Source of the DNA: an uncultured Halomonas sp.
GTDB lineage: Bacteria > Pseudomonadota > Gammaproteobacteria > Pseudomonadales > Halomonadaceae
Direction: 5' to 3'
Length of the DNA: 64,000 nucleotides
NCBI RefSeq assembly: GCF_947490095.1
Contig: NZ_CANLFS010000014.1
Location: 1-64,000, forward strand
A program made the translations under genes and the position numbers. Shown in pieces: positions 29,268 through 38,994 of the stretch. The notes below the pieces were generated by a model that worked only from the letters and a program-made list of their open reading frames with translations, was not told the origin of the DNA and did not search any database. The number at the start of each line of letters is the position of its first letter. The first letter of the stretch is position 1.

Positions 29268-30293
29268 ATGGCCTATCGCATCGCCATCAACGGTTACGGT
29301 CGCATCGGCCAGTGCGTGCTGCGCGCCCTCGTCGAGCGCGCCGAGCCCCGGCTCGAGGTGGTGGCCATCAACGAGCTGTCGGGCCTCGACACCATCGCTT
29401 ACCTGACTCGCTATGACACGACCCATGGTGGTTTTCCGGCCCGGGTCGAGGTGAATGGCGACCAGCTGATGATCGACGACCGGGCCATCCGCGTGCTTTC
29501 CGAGCCCGACCCGAGCCGCCTGCCCTGGCGTGAGCTCGGCATCGACCTGGTGCTGGAGTGTTCCGGCAGCTTCAAGGACCGCCCCACCGCCCAGCGCCAT
29601 CTGGATGCCGGTGCCGGCCGCCTGCTCTTCTCACAGCCGGCGGAAGCCGACGTCGATGCCACCATCGTCAGCGGCATCAACGACCACGCCTTGGCCCCGA
29701 GCCAGCGCATCGTCTCGGCCGCCTCCTGCACCACCAACTGCCTGGTGCCGGTGCTCACCGTGCTCGACGAGGTACTCGGCATCGAGCATGGCGTCACCAC
29801 CACCATCCACTCGGCGATGAACGACCAGCCGGTGATCGACGCCTACCACCAGACCGACCTGCGCCTGACCCGCTCGGCGATGCACTCCATCGTGCCGGTG
29901 GACACCGGCCTGGCCCGCGGCATCAACCGCCTGATGCCGCACCTGGCCGGACGCTTCGAGTGCCTGCACGTCCGGGTGCCGACGATCAACGTCTCGGCCA
30001 TGGACCTGGCCATCACGGTGCGCCAGGACACCAGCGCCAGCGAGGTCAACGCCCTGCTCGCCGAGGCCAGCCGCGGACGCCTGGCCGGCCTGCTGGGCTA
30101 CACCGAGGAACCCATGGCCTCGGTCGACTTCAACCACGATCCACGCTCCGGTATCGTGGATGCTACCCAGACTCGGGTGGCCGGCGGCCGCCTGATCAAG
30201 CTGCTGTGCTGGTTCGACAACGAGTGGGGCTTCGCCAATCGCATGCTCGACGTCACCCGGCGCCTGGCCGCCATGCCTCTCGATTCACCCTGA
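29268..30293 (+). CDS. epd: Erythrose-4-phosphate dehydrogenase
   Basis: A 341-residue GAPDH-superfamily enzyme with NAD motif INGYGRIGQ and catalytic SCTTNC. Features typical of Epd rather than GapA are [38 protein letters not shown] and [19 protein letters not shown]. It makes 4-phosphoerythronate for pyridoxal phosphate synthesis; some homologues also act as GAPDH, which cannot be excluded. It is followed closely by pgk, the usual order. Confidence 0.88.
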   Translation: MAYRIAINGYGRIGQCVLRALVERAEPRLEVVAINELSGLDTIAYLTRYDTTHGGFPARVEVNGDQLMIDDRAIRVLSEPDPSRLPWRELGIDLVLECSGSFKDRPTAQRHLDAGAGRLLFSQPAEADVDATIVSGINDHALAPSQRIVSAASCTTNCLVPVLTVLDEVLGIEHGVTTTIHSAMNDQPVIDAYHQTDLRLTRSAMHSIVPVDTGLARGINRLMPHLAGRFECLHVRVPTINVSAMDLAITVRQDTSASEVNALLAEASRGRLAGLLGYTEEPMASVDFNHDPRSGIVDATQTRVAGGRLIKLLCWFDNEWGFANRMLDVTRRLAAMPLDSP

Positions 30294-30330
30294 TCCCCTT
30301 CGGTTTCCCCAAGACGAGGAACACCCCCCG

Positions 30331-31500
30331 ATGAACGTGCGCAAGATGACCGACCTCGACCTCAGCGGAAAGCGTGTACTGATCCGCGAGGACCTCAACG
30401 TGCCCATCAAGCACGGCAAGGTAACCAGTGATGCTCGCCTGCGTGCCGCCCTGCCCTCCATCCAGGCCGCCCTGGATGGCGGCGCTCGAGTGCTGCTGAT
30501 GAGCCACCTGGGGCGTCCTACCGAGGGCGAGCCCGCCGAGGAATTCTCTCTGGCTCCGGTGGCCGACCATCTGGGGGAGCTGCTGGGTCGCCCGGTGCGG
30601 CTGGTCAGCGAGTACCTGAACGGTGGGGTCGAGGTGGCCGACGGCGAGGTGGTACTGCTCGAGAACGTGCGCTTCAACCCGGGGGAAAAGAAGGATAACG
30701 AGGCCCTCGCCCAGCAGTACGCCACGCTCTGCGATGTCTATGTGATGGATGCCTTCGGCACCGCCCACCGCGCCCAGGCCTCCACTCACGGCGTGGCGCG
30801 CCTGGCTCCCGTTGCCTGTGCCGGCCCGCTGCTGGCCACCGAACTCGATGCCCTGGAGAAGGCCCTCGCCACACCGGCTCGCCCCATGGCGGCCATCGTC
30901 GGCGGCTCCAAGGTCTCCACCAAGCTGGAGGTGCTGACGGCGCTCTCCGAGAAGTGTGACCAGCTGATTGTCGGCGGGGGCATCGCCAACACCTTCATCG
31001 CGGCCGCCGGCCATAACGTCGGCAAGTCACTGCACGAAGCCGACCTCATTGGCCAGGCCAAGGCGCTGATGGAGAAGGTACAGATCCCGCTGCCCACCGA
31101 TGTGGTAGTGGCCACCGAGTTCTCCGACGCCGCCGAGGCCATCGTCAAGCCGGTGGACCAGGTCGCCGACGACGAGATGATCCTCGACATCGGCCCGGAG
31201 AGCGCCGCACGCCTGGCCGACACGCTCAAGGATGCCGGCACCATCCTCTGGAACGGCCCGGTCGGCGTATTCGAGATCGACCAGTTCGGCAAGGGCACCG
31301 AGGTGATCTCCAAGGCCATCGCCGACAGCCCGGCCTTTTCCATTGCCGGCGGCGGCGATACCCTGGCGGCCATCGACAAATATGATATCGCCGACCGGGT
31401 CTCCTATATCTCCACCGGCGGTGGCGCCTTCCTCGAATACGTCGAAGGCAAGCCCCTGCCGGCGGTCGTCGCCCTGGAAGCCGCCGCTGCCCAGGCCTGA
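30331..31500 (+). CDS. pgk: Phosphoglycerate kinase
   Basis: A 389-residue glycolytic enzyme of standard length. It has [19 protein letters not shown] near the N terminus, LMSHLGRP, the hinge and nucleotide motifs NGPVGVFE and [11 protein letters not shown], and the end [17 protein letters not shown]. The 37-base gap after epd and 82-base gap before fba suggest one transcript. Confidence 0.98.
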   Translation: MNVRKMTDLDLSGKRVLIREDLNVPIKHGKVTSDARLRAALPSIQAALDGGARVLLMSHLGRPTEGEPAEEFSLAPVADHLGELLGRPVRLVSEYLNGGVEVADGEVVLLENVRFNPGEKKDNEALAQQYATLCDVYVMDAFGTAHRAQASTHGVARLAPVACAGPLLATELDALEKALATPARPMAAIVGGSKVSTKLEVLTALSEKCDQLIVGGGIANTFIAAAGHNVGKSLHEADLIGQAKALMEKVQIPLPTDVVVATEFSDAAEAIVKPVDQVADDEMILDIGPESAARLADTLKDAGTILWNGPVGVFEIDQFGKGTEVISKAIADSPAFSIAGGGDTLAAIDKYDIADRVSYISTGGGAFLEYVEGKPLPAVVALEAAAAQA

Positions 31501-31582
31501 TAGACTAGCCGGATTTCGATCGCGACGCTCCACGCGGCGGCTGCCCCAGGCGCCGCCACCACCCCGAACAACAGGTGAGAAT

Positions 31583-32647
31583 ATGGCACTGATCAGCATG
31601 CGCCAGCTACTGGACCACGCCGCCGAACATGGCTACGGCGTGCCGGCCTTCAACGTCAACAACCTCGAGCAGATGCGCGCCATCATGGAGGCCGCCGACC
31701 GCACCGACTCTCCGGTGATCGTCCAGGCCTCTGCCGGTGCCCGCAAGTACGCCGGCGCCCCCTTCCTGCGTCACCTGATCCTGGCCGCGGTGGAAGAGTT
31801 TCCGCATATCCCGGTCGTCATGCACCAGGATCACGGCACCAGCCCCGGCGTGTGCCAGCGCTCCATCCAGCTGGGCTTCTCCTCGGTGATGATGGACGGC
31901 TCCCTGGGCGAGGATGGCAAGACCCCGGCCAGCTACGAGTACAACGTCGACGTCACCCGTCGCACCGTGGAAATGGCCCATGCCTGCGGCGTCTCCGTGG
32001 AGGGCGAGCTGGGGTGTCTGGGCAGCCTGGAAACCGGCATGGCCGGTGAGGAAGACGGCATCGGCGCCGAGGGCAAGCTGGATATGGAACAGCTGCTTAC
32101 CGACCCGGAAGAGGCCGCCGACTTCGTCAAGGCCACCGGCGTGGACGCCCTGGCCATCGCCATCGGCACCAGCCACGGCGCCTACAAGTTCACCCGGCCA
32201 CCCACCGGCGACACCCTCTCCATCCAGCGCATCAAGGAGATCCATGCCCGCATCCCCGACACCCACTTGGTGATGCACGGCTCCTCCTCGGTTCCCCAGG
32301 ATTGGCTCGAGATCATCAACGCCCACGGCGGCGAGATCCCCGAGACCTACGGCGTCCCCGTCGAGGAGATCATCGAGGGCATCAAGCACGGGGTGCGCAA
32401 GGTCAATATCGACACCGACCTGCGCCTGGCCTCCACCGGCGCGGTGCGTCGCTTCCTGGCCGAAAACCCCAGCGAGTTCGACCCCCGCAAGTTCCTCAAG
32501 CAGACCGTCTCCGCCATGCGCGACCTCTGCATCGAGCGCTACGAGGCCTTCGGCACCGCCGGTAATGCCTCCAGGATCAAGCCGATCAACCTGGAAGCGA
32601 TGTTCGAGCGCTACGCCAGCGGCGAGCTCGACCCCAAGGTGCGCTAA
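31583..32647 (+). CDS. fba: Class II fructose-bisphosphate aldolase
   Basis: A 354-residue zinc aldolase of the Calvin-type class II group common in proteobacteria. The zinc and substrate motifs are [41 protein letters not shown] and VRKVNIDTD. The start has AGGTGAG upstream. Last gene of the epd-pgk-fba run, ended by a terminator. Confidence 0.97.
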   Translation: MALISMRQLLDHAAEHGYGVPAFNVNNLEQMRAIMEAADRTDSPVIVQASAGARKYAGAPFLRHLILAAVEEFPHIPVVMHQDHGTSPGVCQRSIQLGFSSVMMDGSLGEDGKTPASYEYNVDVTRRTVEMAHACGVSVEGELGCLGSLETGMAGEEDGIGAEGKLDMEQLLTDPEEAADFVKATGVDALAIAIGTSHGAYKFTRPPTGDTLSIQRIKEIHARIPDTHLVMHGSSSVPQDWLEIINAHGGEIPETYGVPVEEIIEGIKHGVRKVNIDTDLRLASTGAVRRFLAENPSEFDPRKFLKQTVSAMRDLCIERYEAFGTAGNASRIKPINLEAMFERYASGELDPKVR

Positions 32648-32664
32648 GCACTCCTCGCATGATC

Positions 32665-32696
32665 AACGGGCGGCCCTGGGGCCGCCCGTTTTATTT
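32665..32696 (+). terminator. Intrinsic terminator after fba
   Basis: AACGGGCGGC and GCCGCCCGTT form a perfect 10-bp stem with a 6-base loop, followed by TTATTT. Confidence 0.88.
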
Positions 32697-32825
32697 CGGC
32701 TTGCCGCCAGGCGCATTGCCTCGAACGAGATGCCGGGGCGACGGTCATCGAGCCCAGTTCTGAAGACAGCGACTATCAAGGTAGCCTGGGCGAACGGGAA
32801 TTCCCTGCGGAGTGAGGAGAGTCTC

Positions 32826-33803
32826 ATGCAAAAGCGTATCCTGGCCTACGGTCGCCTGAGCGAGGCCCAACTGGCCCAGCTGGACCGCGACTTCGAGGTA
32901 CAAACCTTCCCGGGCCTCGAATCGGCCGACGACCCGGCCTTCCTGGCCGCCCTGCCCAAGGCCCACGGCCTGGTCGGCAGCGGGCTGCCGATCACCCCCG
33001 AGCTGCTCGATAGCGCGCCGAACCTCGAGGCGATCGCCACCATCTCGGTGGGCTACGACGGCATGCCGGTGGACGAGCTGACGCGGCGCGGTATCCTGCT
33101 CTGCAACACGCCCGATGTGCTCACCGAAACCACCGCCGACACCGGCTTCGCGCTGATCCTGGCGGCATCCCGCCGCGTCGTCGAGCTGGCCGACTTCGTC
33201 AGGCGCGGCGACTGGCAAGCCAGCATCGGCGAGGCACAATTCGGTAGCGACGTACACGGCAAGACCCTGGGCATGATCGGCTTCGGCCGCATCGGCGCCG
33301 CCGTCGCGCGCCGTGGCGCCCTGGGCTTCGGCATGCGCGTACTCTACTCCAACGCCTCCCCGAAGCCGGCCCTGGAACAGGAACTGGGTGCCGAACGCCG
33401 CACGCTCGACTCCCTGCTCGCCGAGGCAGACATCATCTGTGTGACCGTTCCCCTGACCGCCGAGACCGAGCACTTGATCGGCGCGCACGAGTTCGGCCTG
33501 ATGAAGCCTTCGGCGATCTTCGTCAATATCGCCCGCGGCCGAGTGGTACGGGAAGCAGACCTGATCGCGGCATTGGAGAAGGGCCAGGTGCGTGCCGCCG
33601 GGCTCGACGTCTTCGAGCAGGAGCCGCTCTCCCCCGAGTCTCCCCTGCCCCATATGCCCAACGTGGTTGCCCTGCCGCATGCCGGCTCCGCTACCCACGA
33701 GACCCGGGATGCCATGGCGCAGCGTGCCGTGGACAACATCAGCCGGGCGCTACAGGGGCAACGTCCCATCAGCCTGGTCAACGAGAAAGCCTGGAGGCCC
33801 TGA
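32826..33803 (+). CDS. D-isomer 2-hydroxyacid dehydrogenase (glyoxylate/hydroxypyruvate or 2-ketogluconate reductase type)
   Basis: A 325-residue NAD(P)-dependent dehydrogenase. The Rossmann motif GMIGFGRIGAAVA, the substrate arginine region NIARGRVV, and the catalytic histidine in LPHAGSATHETR are all present. Arrangement and length match GhrB/TkrA-like reductases, but the exact substrate (glyoxylate, hydroxypyruvate, 2-ketogluconate) is not resolvable. The ATG has GAGGAGA upstream. It appears to be a single-gene unit. Confidence 0.85.
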   Translation: MQKRILAYGRLSEAQLAQLDRDFEVQTFPGLESADDPAFLAALPKAHGLVGSGLPITPELLDSAPNLEAIATISVGYDGMPVDELTRRGILLCNTPDVLTETTADTGFALILAASRRVVELADFVRRGDWQASIGEAQFGSDVHGKTLGMIGFGRIGAAVARRGALGFGMRVLYSNASPKPALEQELGAERRTLDSLLAEADIICVTVPLTAETEHLIGAHEFGLMKPSAIFVNIARGRVVREADLIAALEKGQVRAAGLDVFEQEPLSPESPLPHMPNVVALPHAGSATHETRDAMAQRAVDNISRALQGQRPISLVNEKAWRP

Positions 33804-33885
33804 GCCACCTAGAAATAGGTCGCCAGGGACTCCTTGACCGTCAACGTCTCATCCACCAGCAATAACTGACGCCATTTATCGAAGG

Positions 33886-34146
33886 TCAGACAGGGGTGCG
33901 AGGTGTCCTGTGTATGACCTCGCGCCCGGCGCGCCTGCCCACCACCCGGGCCACTCCCACCAGCATACCGGTCGATGCTCCCCACAGCAGTGCCTGACGC
34001 CACGCCACATCGGGCTCATCGGGATTTTCCGGTGGAATATCACCCACCTCATGCCGGTAGGCCTTGTCCGCCGCCTTGCGGGCCATCATGCTGGCCGCCA
34101 CCGCCGCGGCGGAACCGGCCAGAGACCAGAGGGTGTCCTGCTTCAT
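33886..34146 (-). CDS. DUF4235 small membrane protein
   Basis: An 86-residue protein with a hydrophobic N-terminal segment (LAGSAAAVAASMMARKAADKAY), a conserved polar middle PPENPDEPDVAWRQALLW, and a second hydrophobic helix (ASTGMLVGVARVVGRR). This pattern is the DUF4235 family, of unknown function. GAGGTG precedes the start. Single gene, convergent with the dehydrogenase upstream. Confidence 0.75.
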   Translation of the reverse strand: MKQDTLWSLAGSAAAVAASMMARKAADKAYRHEVGDIPPENPDEPDVAWRQALLWGASTGMLVGVARVVGRRAGREVIHRTPRTPV

Positions 34147-34284
34147 GCTGCACCTCGCCTGCTGGATGTGAATCTCACCGGAGGGATCATCGACCTGGCA
34201 CAGACCGCTCCGGTCCTCGCTTCATGCTAGTCGACCCTGGTCCGGAAAACGCAGGCCACGCCATCATGACATTGAAAAACACTG

Positions 34285-34313
34285 TTCACAAAATAGGGAA
34301 ACTGGGCTTTAAT
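34285..34313 (+). promoter_or_regulatory. Sigma-70 promoter of the HAD phosphatase gene
   Basis: TTCACA, a 17-base spacer and TTTAAT, about 70 bases before the start codon, inside an A/T-rich patch that stands out from the GC-rich surroundings. Confidence 0.55.
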
Positions 34314-34382
34314 ATGGGGCAGGCAAGCGCAATATCTGTAACAATGAGTTTATAACGCCCTGATTTTTCGTGAGGCCCGGTG

Positions 34383-35069
34383 ATGACACATCCCCTCTGC
34401 CTGCTTTTCGACTGCGACGGCACCCTGGTCGACAGCGAGCCACTGCTCGCCGACGAGATGGCCACGGCGCTGAATGCCGTGGGTCTGCCATTTCAGGCTA
34501 CCGACTATATCGGCGAGTTTCGCGGGGCGCGCTTCCGGCGCATCGTCGCCGAGTTGGAGAGCCGTCATGGCCCCGTCGACCCCGACGTGCTCGAACCGCT
34601 CGAGATCGACATGCGAGCCAACCTCGACCGGCGCCTGGCGACAGAGCTCACCCCCATCGATGGCGCCACCGAGGCGCTTGCGGCCCTGTCCGACTTTCCC
34701 ATGGGCGTGGTCTCCAACGGGCCCGAGCGAAAGATCCGCACCTCCCTGGTCGCTACCGGCCTGGACGCCCTGTTCGGCGACCGTCTATACAGCGCCTATA
34801 CCGCCAACTGTTGGAAACCGGACCCCTGCCTCTATCTCCATGCGGCACACGAGATGGGCTATCCCCCCGAGCACTGTCTCGCCATCGAGGATTCGGTGGT
34901 CGGCGTACAGGCGGCCCTCGATGCCGGCATGCGGGTGGTCCATCTCAACCGCTTCCCCGAGGCGGAAATCACCCCCCAGGGCGCCATCATGATCACCGAC
35001 ATGCTCCAGCTACCCTCGGTGGTGGCCCGCCTCGCGCGCGAACAGGCCACACGCGCCGCCGCACGCTAA
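34383..35069 (+). CDS. HAD-superfamily phosphatase (beta-phosphoglucomutase/YieH-like)
   Basis: A 228-residue subfamily IA hydrolase. The nucleophile motif DCDGTLVDSE (D10, D12), motif II VVSNGP, and motifs III/IV KPDPCLYLHAAHEMG and AIEDSVVGVQAALDAGM are intact with a helical cap between. The closest type appears to be YieH, a 6-phosphogluconate phosphatase, but substrates vary widely. GAGG precedes the ATG; the GTG three bases earlier is less likely. yciH follows 69 bases later. Confidence 0.82.
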   Translation: MTHPLCLLFDCDGTLVDSEPLLADEMATALNAVGLPFQATDYIGEFRGARFRRIVAELESRHGPVDPDVLEPLEIDMRANLDRRLATELTPIDGATEALAALSDFPMGVVSNGPERKIRTSLVATGLDALFGDRLYSAYTANCWKPDPCLYLHAAHEMGYPPEHCLAIEDSVVGVQAALDAGMRVVHLNRFPEAEITPQGAIMITDMLQLPSVVARLAREQATRAAAR

Positions 35070-35138
35070 GGACCATGCAGGCCGTCGTCACAGCCGCTAT
35101 CATCCGGGCCTGAGAAACCATCCACCCGGGAGCCCCCC

Positions 35139-35513
35139 ATGTCATCACTCCAGGACCAGCTGCGCGGCCTCGTCTACTCCACCGAGCACGGCGAGACCTG
35201 TCCCGACTGCCGCCAGCCGGTGGCCCAGTGTCAGTGTGCCGAACAGGCGGAGCGGGCGCGCCTCGCCGAGCTCGACGGCATCGTACGCATCCGGCGCGAG
35301 ACCAGTGGCCGCAAGGGCAAGGGCGTCACCACCATCGGCGGCGTGGCACTGCCCGAGACCGAGCTCAAGACCCTGGCCAAGACGCTCAAGAAGCGCTGCG
35401 GTACCGGCGGTGCCGTCAAGGAGGGAGTGATTGAGATCCAGGGCGACCACCGCGAGACCCTCAAGGCAGAGCTCGAGGCCCGCGGCTATACGGTCAAGCT
35501 GGCCGGCGGCTGA
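35139..35513 (+). CDS. yciH: SUI1/eIF1-like translation factor
   Basis: A 124-residue YciH homologue. The N terminus has a CxxC...CxC cluster (CPDCRQPVAQCQC), then the SUI1 fold with RKGKGVTTIGGV and LKKRCGTGGAVKEGVIEIQGDH. It may help initiation fidelity on the ribosome, as shown for E. coli YciH. Its 3' end overlaps the convergent sirtuin gene by 20 bases. Confidence 0.92.
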   Translation: MSSLQDQLRGLVYSTEHGETCPDCRQPVAQCQCAEQAERARLAELDGIVRIRRETSGRKGKGVTTIGGVALPETELKTLAKTLKKRCGTGGAVKEGVIEIQGDHRETLKAELEARGYTVKLAGG

Positions 35514-36387
35514 AACCATCCGGGGCGAGACGCGATTCCAGCCGCTGCACCAGCGCCCCGAGCGAGGCCTCTACCGATGCCTCTACCTTCAGGGCATAGA
35601 GGTCATCGGCGCGGGTGCGGCCCCGATTCAAGCAGGCGATGGGCTTGCCTTGCCGGGCCGCGGCTCGTGCAAACCGAAAGCCCGAATAGACCATCAGCGA
35701 GGAGCCCACCACCAGCAGGGCGTCGCACGCCTCGACCAGGGCGGAGGCACGCTCGACCACGCCCCTCGGCACGCTATCGCCGAAGAAGACTACATCGGGC
35801 TTCCAGATGCCGTCACCGCAGCGTGAGCACTCGGGCACCCTGAAGGCGGAGAAGTCCGTCTCCAGGTCGGCATCGCCGTCCGGGGCCGCGGCGGCGTCGG
35901 TGGTCGCCCAGTGCGGATTGAGGCCCTCGAGCTCGGCGTGCAGGGCATGGCGCATGCGGCTGGCACCACACCCCATACAGCGCACCCGGTCGGCGCGGCC
36001 ATGCAGGTCGATCACCCGCCGCGAACCGGCACGCTGATGCAGGCCATCCACATTCTGGGTGATCAGCCCCGACACATGGCCCAGCCTCTCGAGTTGCGCC
36101 AGGGAGCGATGGGCCGCATTGGGCCGGGCATCGCCCAGGATGCGAAAACCTACCAGGGCCCGGGCCCAGTAGCGCTGCCGGGCGGCATGGCTGCCCATGA
36201 ACTGGCGATGCTGCATGGGCGGCGAGCGTTTCCACTCACCGGCGGCGTCACGGTAGTCGGGGATACCGCTGGCGGTGCTGATGCCGGCCCCTCCGAGTAC
36301 CGCCAGCCGCGGATGGCGCTCGACAAACTCGACAAGCCCCTCCAGGTCTGCCTCGGTCGTGCTCGTTTCCACTCGCGTTGTCGTCAT
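35494..36387 (-). CDS. NAD-dependent protein deacylase of the Sir2 family
   Basis: A 297-residue sirtuin. Motifs: GGAGISTASGIPDYR for NAD, TQNVDGLHQRAGS, the catalytic histidine in DLHGRADRVRC, and a zinc site of CxxC (RCMGC) and CxxC (PECSRCG). GSSLMVYSGFR completes the Rossmann fold. It removes acyl groups from lysines using NAD. Longer than E. coli CobB, resembling the class II (SIRT4-like) bacterial group. No partner gene is evident nearby. Confidence 0.9.
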   Translation of the reverse strand: MTTTRVETSTTEADLEGLVEFVERHPRLAVLGGAGISTASGIPDYRDAAGEWKRSPPMQHRQFMGSHAARQRYWARALVGFRILGDARPNAAHRSLAQLERLGHVSGLITQNVDGLHQRAGSRRVIDLHGRADRVRCMGCGASRMRHALHAELEGLNPHWATTDAAAAPDGDADLETDFSAFRVPECSRCGDGIWKPDVVFFGDSVPRGVVERASALVEACDALLVVGSSLMVYSGFRFARAAARQGKPIACLNRGRTRADDLYALKVEASVEASLGALVQRLESRLAPDGFSRRPA

Positions 36388-36490
36388 CTTGTTGCCTCGC
36401 TGCCTGCGCCAAACAGAGCATGGCCCTGGGTAAGGCAGGTTGTCTAGAATGGTCCACCTCTCGAGACTCCCTCCCTAGCAAGGAACCCCG

Positions 36491-37387
36491 ATGGCCTGGC
36501 TGGAATACCTGCTCCCCCTGATCTTCCTGTTTCCCCTGGCCGCCATGGGGGGGATCGTCGTGGCGCTACGCAACCTCCACGATGCACGCGTCCACTCACC
36601 CTTCGATGCCCAGCCACTGCGTGAACCCGGCCAGCACCTGCGCGACCGCCTCGACAACGCCTTCGCCGGGCTCTACCTGAGCGGTGCCCTGGGCCCCATC
36701 ATCACACTTGCCCCGCTGGTCTATGGCATGGGCCGCATGCTCTTTGCCACGCAACCGATCTGGGTGGAGTGGGCCCTCTACGGCGCGCTCAGCACCCTGC
36801 TGGTGCTGACCTTCAGCTTTCGCCTGATGCGTGACTTTCAGCGCATCCGCCGCCTCAAGCTGGGGCTGGCCTGCGAACTGGCGGTAGGCCAGGAACTCGA
36901 GCGGCTGGTGCGTCCCCAGGCCCACCCGTTCTATGTCTTCCACGATGTGCCGGCCGCCGGCACCCGCATCGACCATGTGGTGGTCACGCCCTGTGGCGTC
37001 TTCGTGGTGGAGACCCGTGCCCGCTCCCGCCCGGTCACGCCTTCCGGAGAAAGGCAGCATCGACTCGTGGTGGAGCCCTCGCGGCTGCGCTTCCCGGGCT
37101 GGAGCGAGCGCCAGCCGCTGAGCAAGACCCGCGAACTGGCGCACTGGATGGCCGAGTGGCTGAGCGCGCGTATCGGTCATACGGTGCCGGTGATGGGGGT
37201 GTTGACCCTGCCCGGCTGGCAGGTGGACGCCTCTCAGGGGCCAGGCGACCTGCTGGTGGTCAGCGGCGACCATCTGGCCAGCCGCCTGGCCGATCTGTGT
37301 CCCGGAGAATTCGATGCCGCCACCCACGACGCGGTCATCGCCACCCTGCTCGAGCATGCCGGTGCCGGCCGGGCACCGGGGGAGTAG
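36491..37387 (+). CDS. Membrane-anchored NERD-domain protein
   Basis: A 298-residue protein. It begins with a hydrophobic helix (LLPLIFLFPLAAMGGIVVAL) and has two more near residues 60-120, then a NERD domain: LACELAVGQELERL, FHDVPAAGTRIDHVVVTPCGVFVVETRAR. The NERD fold is related to PD-(D/E)XK nucleases. The usual E-x-K is here E-T-R, so activity is uncertain. Function unknown; faces the sirtuin gene divergently across 103 bases. Confidence 0.8.
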   Translation: MAWLEYLLPLIFLFPLAAMGGIVVALRNLHDARVHSPFDAQPLREPGQHLRDRLDNAFAGLYLSGALGPIITLAPLVYGMGRMLFATQPIWVEWALYGALSTLLVLTFSFRLMRDFQRIRRLKLGLACELAVGQELERLVRPQAHPFYVFHDVPAAGTRIDHVVVTPCGVFVVETRARSRPVTPSGERQHRLVVEPSRLRFPGWSERQPLSKTRELAHWMAEWLSARIGHTVPVMGVLTLPGWQVDASQGPGDLLVVSGDHLASRLADLCPGEFDAATHDAVIATLLEHAGAGRAPGE

Positions 37388-37407
37388 CCGGGGAGGCTGG
37401 CCCGGGC

Positions 37408-38757
37408 TCAATCGCCGCGCAGCCGTCCCCCCATCTCCTGGGCCAGGTCCACGGCATAGTGGTCGGTCATGCCGCCGATAAAGTCGAGCATGCGTCGATA
37501 ACTGTCGTAGAGGCTCCAGGAGGGTTGCGGCGTGTTCTCGCCGATCAGCGCCAGCACACGCTCGTGCTTGAAGGTCGAGTGCCCGGTGTAGTGCAGTTCA
37601 TGGGCCGCGCCGATAAAGGCTTCGAGCAGAATTCCCAGGGTGGTATAGGCGCCGATCTCGAGCTTTGCCTTGCGCTCGTTCTGGAAGATACGCTCCCGGG
37701 CCAACTGCTTGGCCGCCTTCACGCCTTGATCCAGGTCGGGATGGCATAGCTCCAGCAGATCCGAGTTCAGGCGCCCCCCCAGAAGGTCCGCCTCGTGCTC
37801 CACGAACACCGCTCCCACGTCGTTGACCGCACGCTCCATGGCCGCCCCCCGCAACGCCGCGATTCGCCGACGCTGGGAGACCCCCTGTCGCTGCATGGCG
37901 GTATAGTCGCCGGGAGCTCCCCCGGCGATCTGGATCAGGATCTCGGCGACCTCGTCATAGCGCAGGATGCCCATTTCCAGGCCGTCTTCCAGGTCGAGCA
38001 GGGCATAGCAGATGTCATCGGCGGCCTCGACGAGCCAGGCCAGGGGATGACGGCACCAGCGTCCCTCTCCCCTGGGCAACAGGCCGAGCCGCTCGACCAC
38101 TTCCACCAGCAATTCACGCTCGCTCTGGTAGCAGCCGAACTTGCCCGCCTCCCCGCCATGCTCCACCGTCCAGGGATACTTGAGCAGGGTGCCCAGGGTC
38201 GCCGTGGTCAGGCGCATGCCACCCCGGAACTGGTTGTACTCGATCTGGGTGACCACCCGAAAGCCCTGGGCATTGCCTTCATAGGTCAGCAGGTCCTGGC
38301 GCTCGAGGGGCGACAGGCCATCGAGCAGCCCCTTGCCATCGGTCGCGGCGCGCTTGAACCAGTCACGGATGGCGTACTCGCCGGCATGCCCGAAGGGCGG
38401 GTTGCCGATATCGTGCCCCAGGCAGGCGGCCTGGACGATCACCCCCAGGTCCGCCGGGGTAATCCAGGCCGGCAGCCGACCGCTCAACCGCTCGCCGACG
38501 ATCATGCCCAGGGAGCGTCCCACGCAGCCGACCTCCATGGAATGGGTCAGGCGCGTATGGATATGGTCATTGTCGGTCAGTGGATGCACCTGGGTCTTGC
38601 GCCCCAGGCGGCGGAAGGAACCGGCGAAGACGATGCGATCGTGGTCCTTGTGGAAGGGGCTGCGGCCGATCTCGCGGCGGCCATTAGCGGGGCGCTCGCC
38701 ACGTCGGTCGTGCAAGCGGCTCGGTTCCAGCAGCCGCTCCCAGTTCATCTGCGTCAT
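37408..38757 (-). CDS. dgt: dGTP triphosphohydrolase
   Basis: A 449-residue HD-domain enzyme that hydrolyses dNTPs (typically dGTP) to the nucleoside and triphosphate. The HD signature is intact: HTRLTHSMEV, then ACLGHDIGNPPFGHAGE, and later EAADDICYALLDLEDG. The start at 38757 has AAGGAGAG eight bases upstream; longer in-frame versions lack a ribosome site. Convergent with the NERD gene, 20 bases apart. Confidence 0.92.
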   Translation of the reverse strand: MTQMNWERLLEPSRLHDRRGERPANGRREIGRSPFHKDHDRIVFAGSFRRLGRKTQVHPLTDNDHIHTRLTHSMEVGCVGRSLGMIVGERLSGRLPAWITPADLGVIVQAACLGHDIGNPPFGHAGEYAIRDWFKRAATDGKGLLDGLSPLERQDLLTYEGNAQGFRVVTQIEYNQFRGGMRLTTATLGTLLKYPWTVEHGGEAGKFGCYQSERELLVEVVERLGLLPRGEGRWCRHPLAWLVEAADDICYALLDLEDGLEMGILRYDEVAEILIQIAGGAPGDYTAMQRQGVSQRRRIAALRGAAMERAVNDVGAVFVEHEADLLGGRLNSDLLELCHPDLDQGVKAAKQLARERIFQNERKAKLEIGAYTTLGILLEAFIGAAHELHYTGHSTFKHERVLALIGENTPQPSWSLYDSYRRMLDFIGGMTDHYAVDLAQEMGGRLRGD

Positions 38758-38894
38758 GGGCAATCTCTCCTTGAGGGCCCATTCTGGCACCGGCGGGTGC
38801 GACCTGGCCATCGCGATGCACCCCGAACGCCCCGCAGCATTTCGCCCGCTAATAAATTTCCATAGAATCGTCTGCACAAACCGCGTCATTCAGC

Positions 38895-38938
38895 AAAAAC
38901 ACCAGGCAAGCCTGGAGTCGAACCACAGGCTCGCCTGG
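38895..38938 (-). terminator. Hairpin with T run upstream of dgt, tRNA T-loop-like interior
   Basis: On the minus strand CCAGGCGAGCCTG and CAGGCTTGCCTGG pair over 13 positions with one mismatch, followed by TGTTTTTG, the form of an intrinsic terminator. The 11-base loop lies in GGTTCGACTCC, which looks like a tRNA T-arm, but no complete tRNA can be folded. It sits about 140 bases before dgt and 57 bases before the divergent POT gene. It may be an attenuator or the remnant of a tRNA 3' end. The rest of this 237-base gap shows nothing else. Confidence 0.45.
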
Positions 38939-38994
38939 CGTATGCCGCTCGACGCACCCCCGACGCTACCCTCACCCTACAAGGCAGACGCTTC

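Noticed and set aside
38895..38938. A complete tRNA gene on the minus strand
   Set aside because: Only the T-loop-like GGTTCGACTCC is present; there is no acceptor partner, D arm, anticodon arm or CCA-compatible end.
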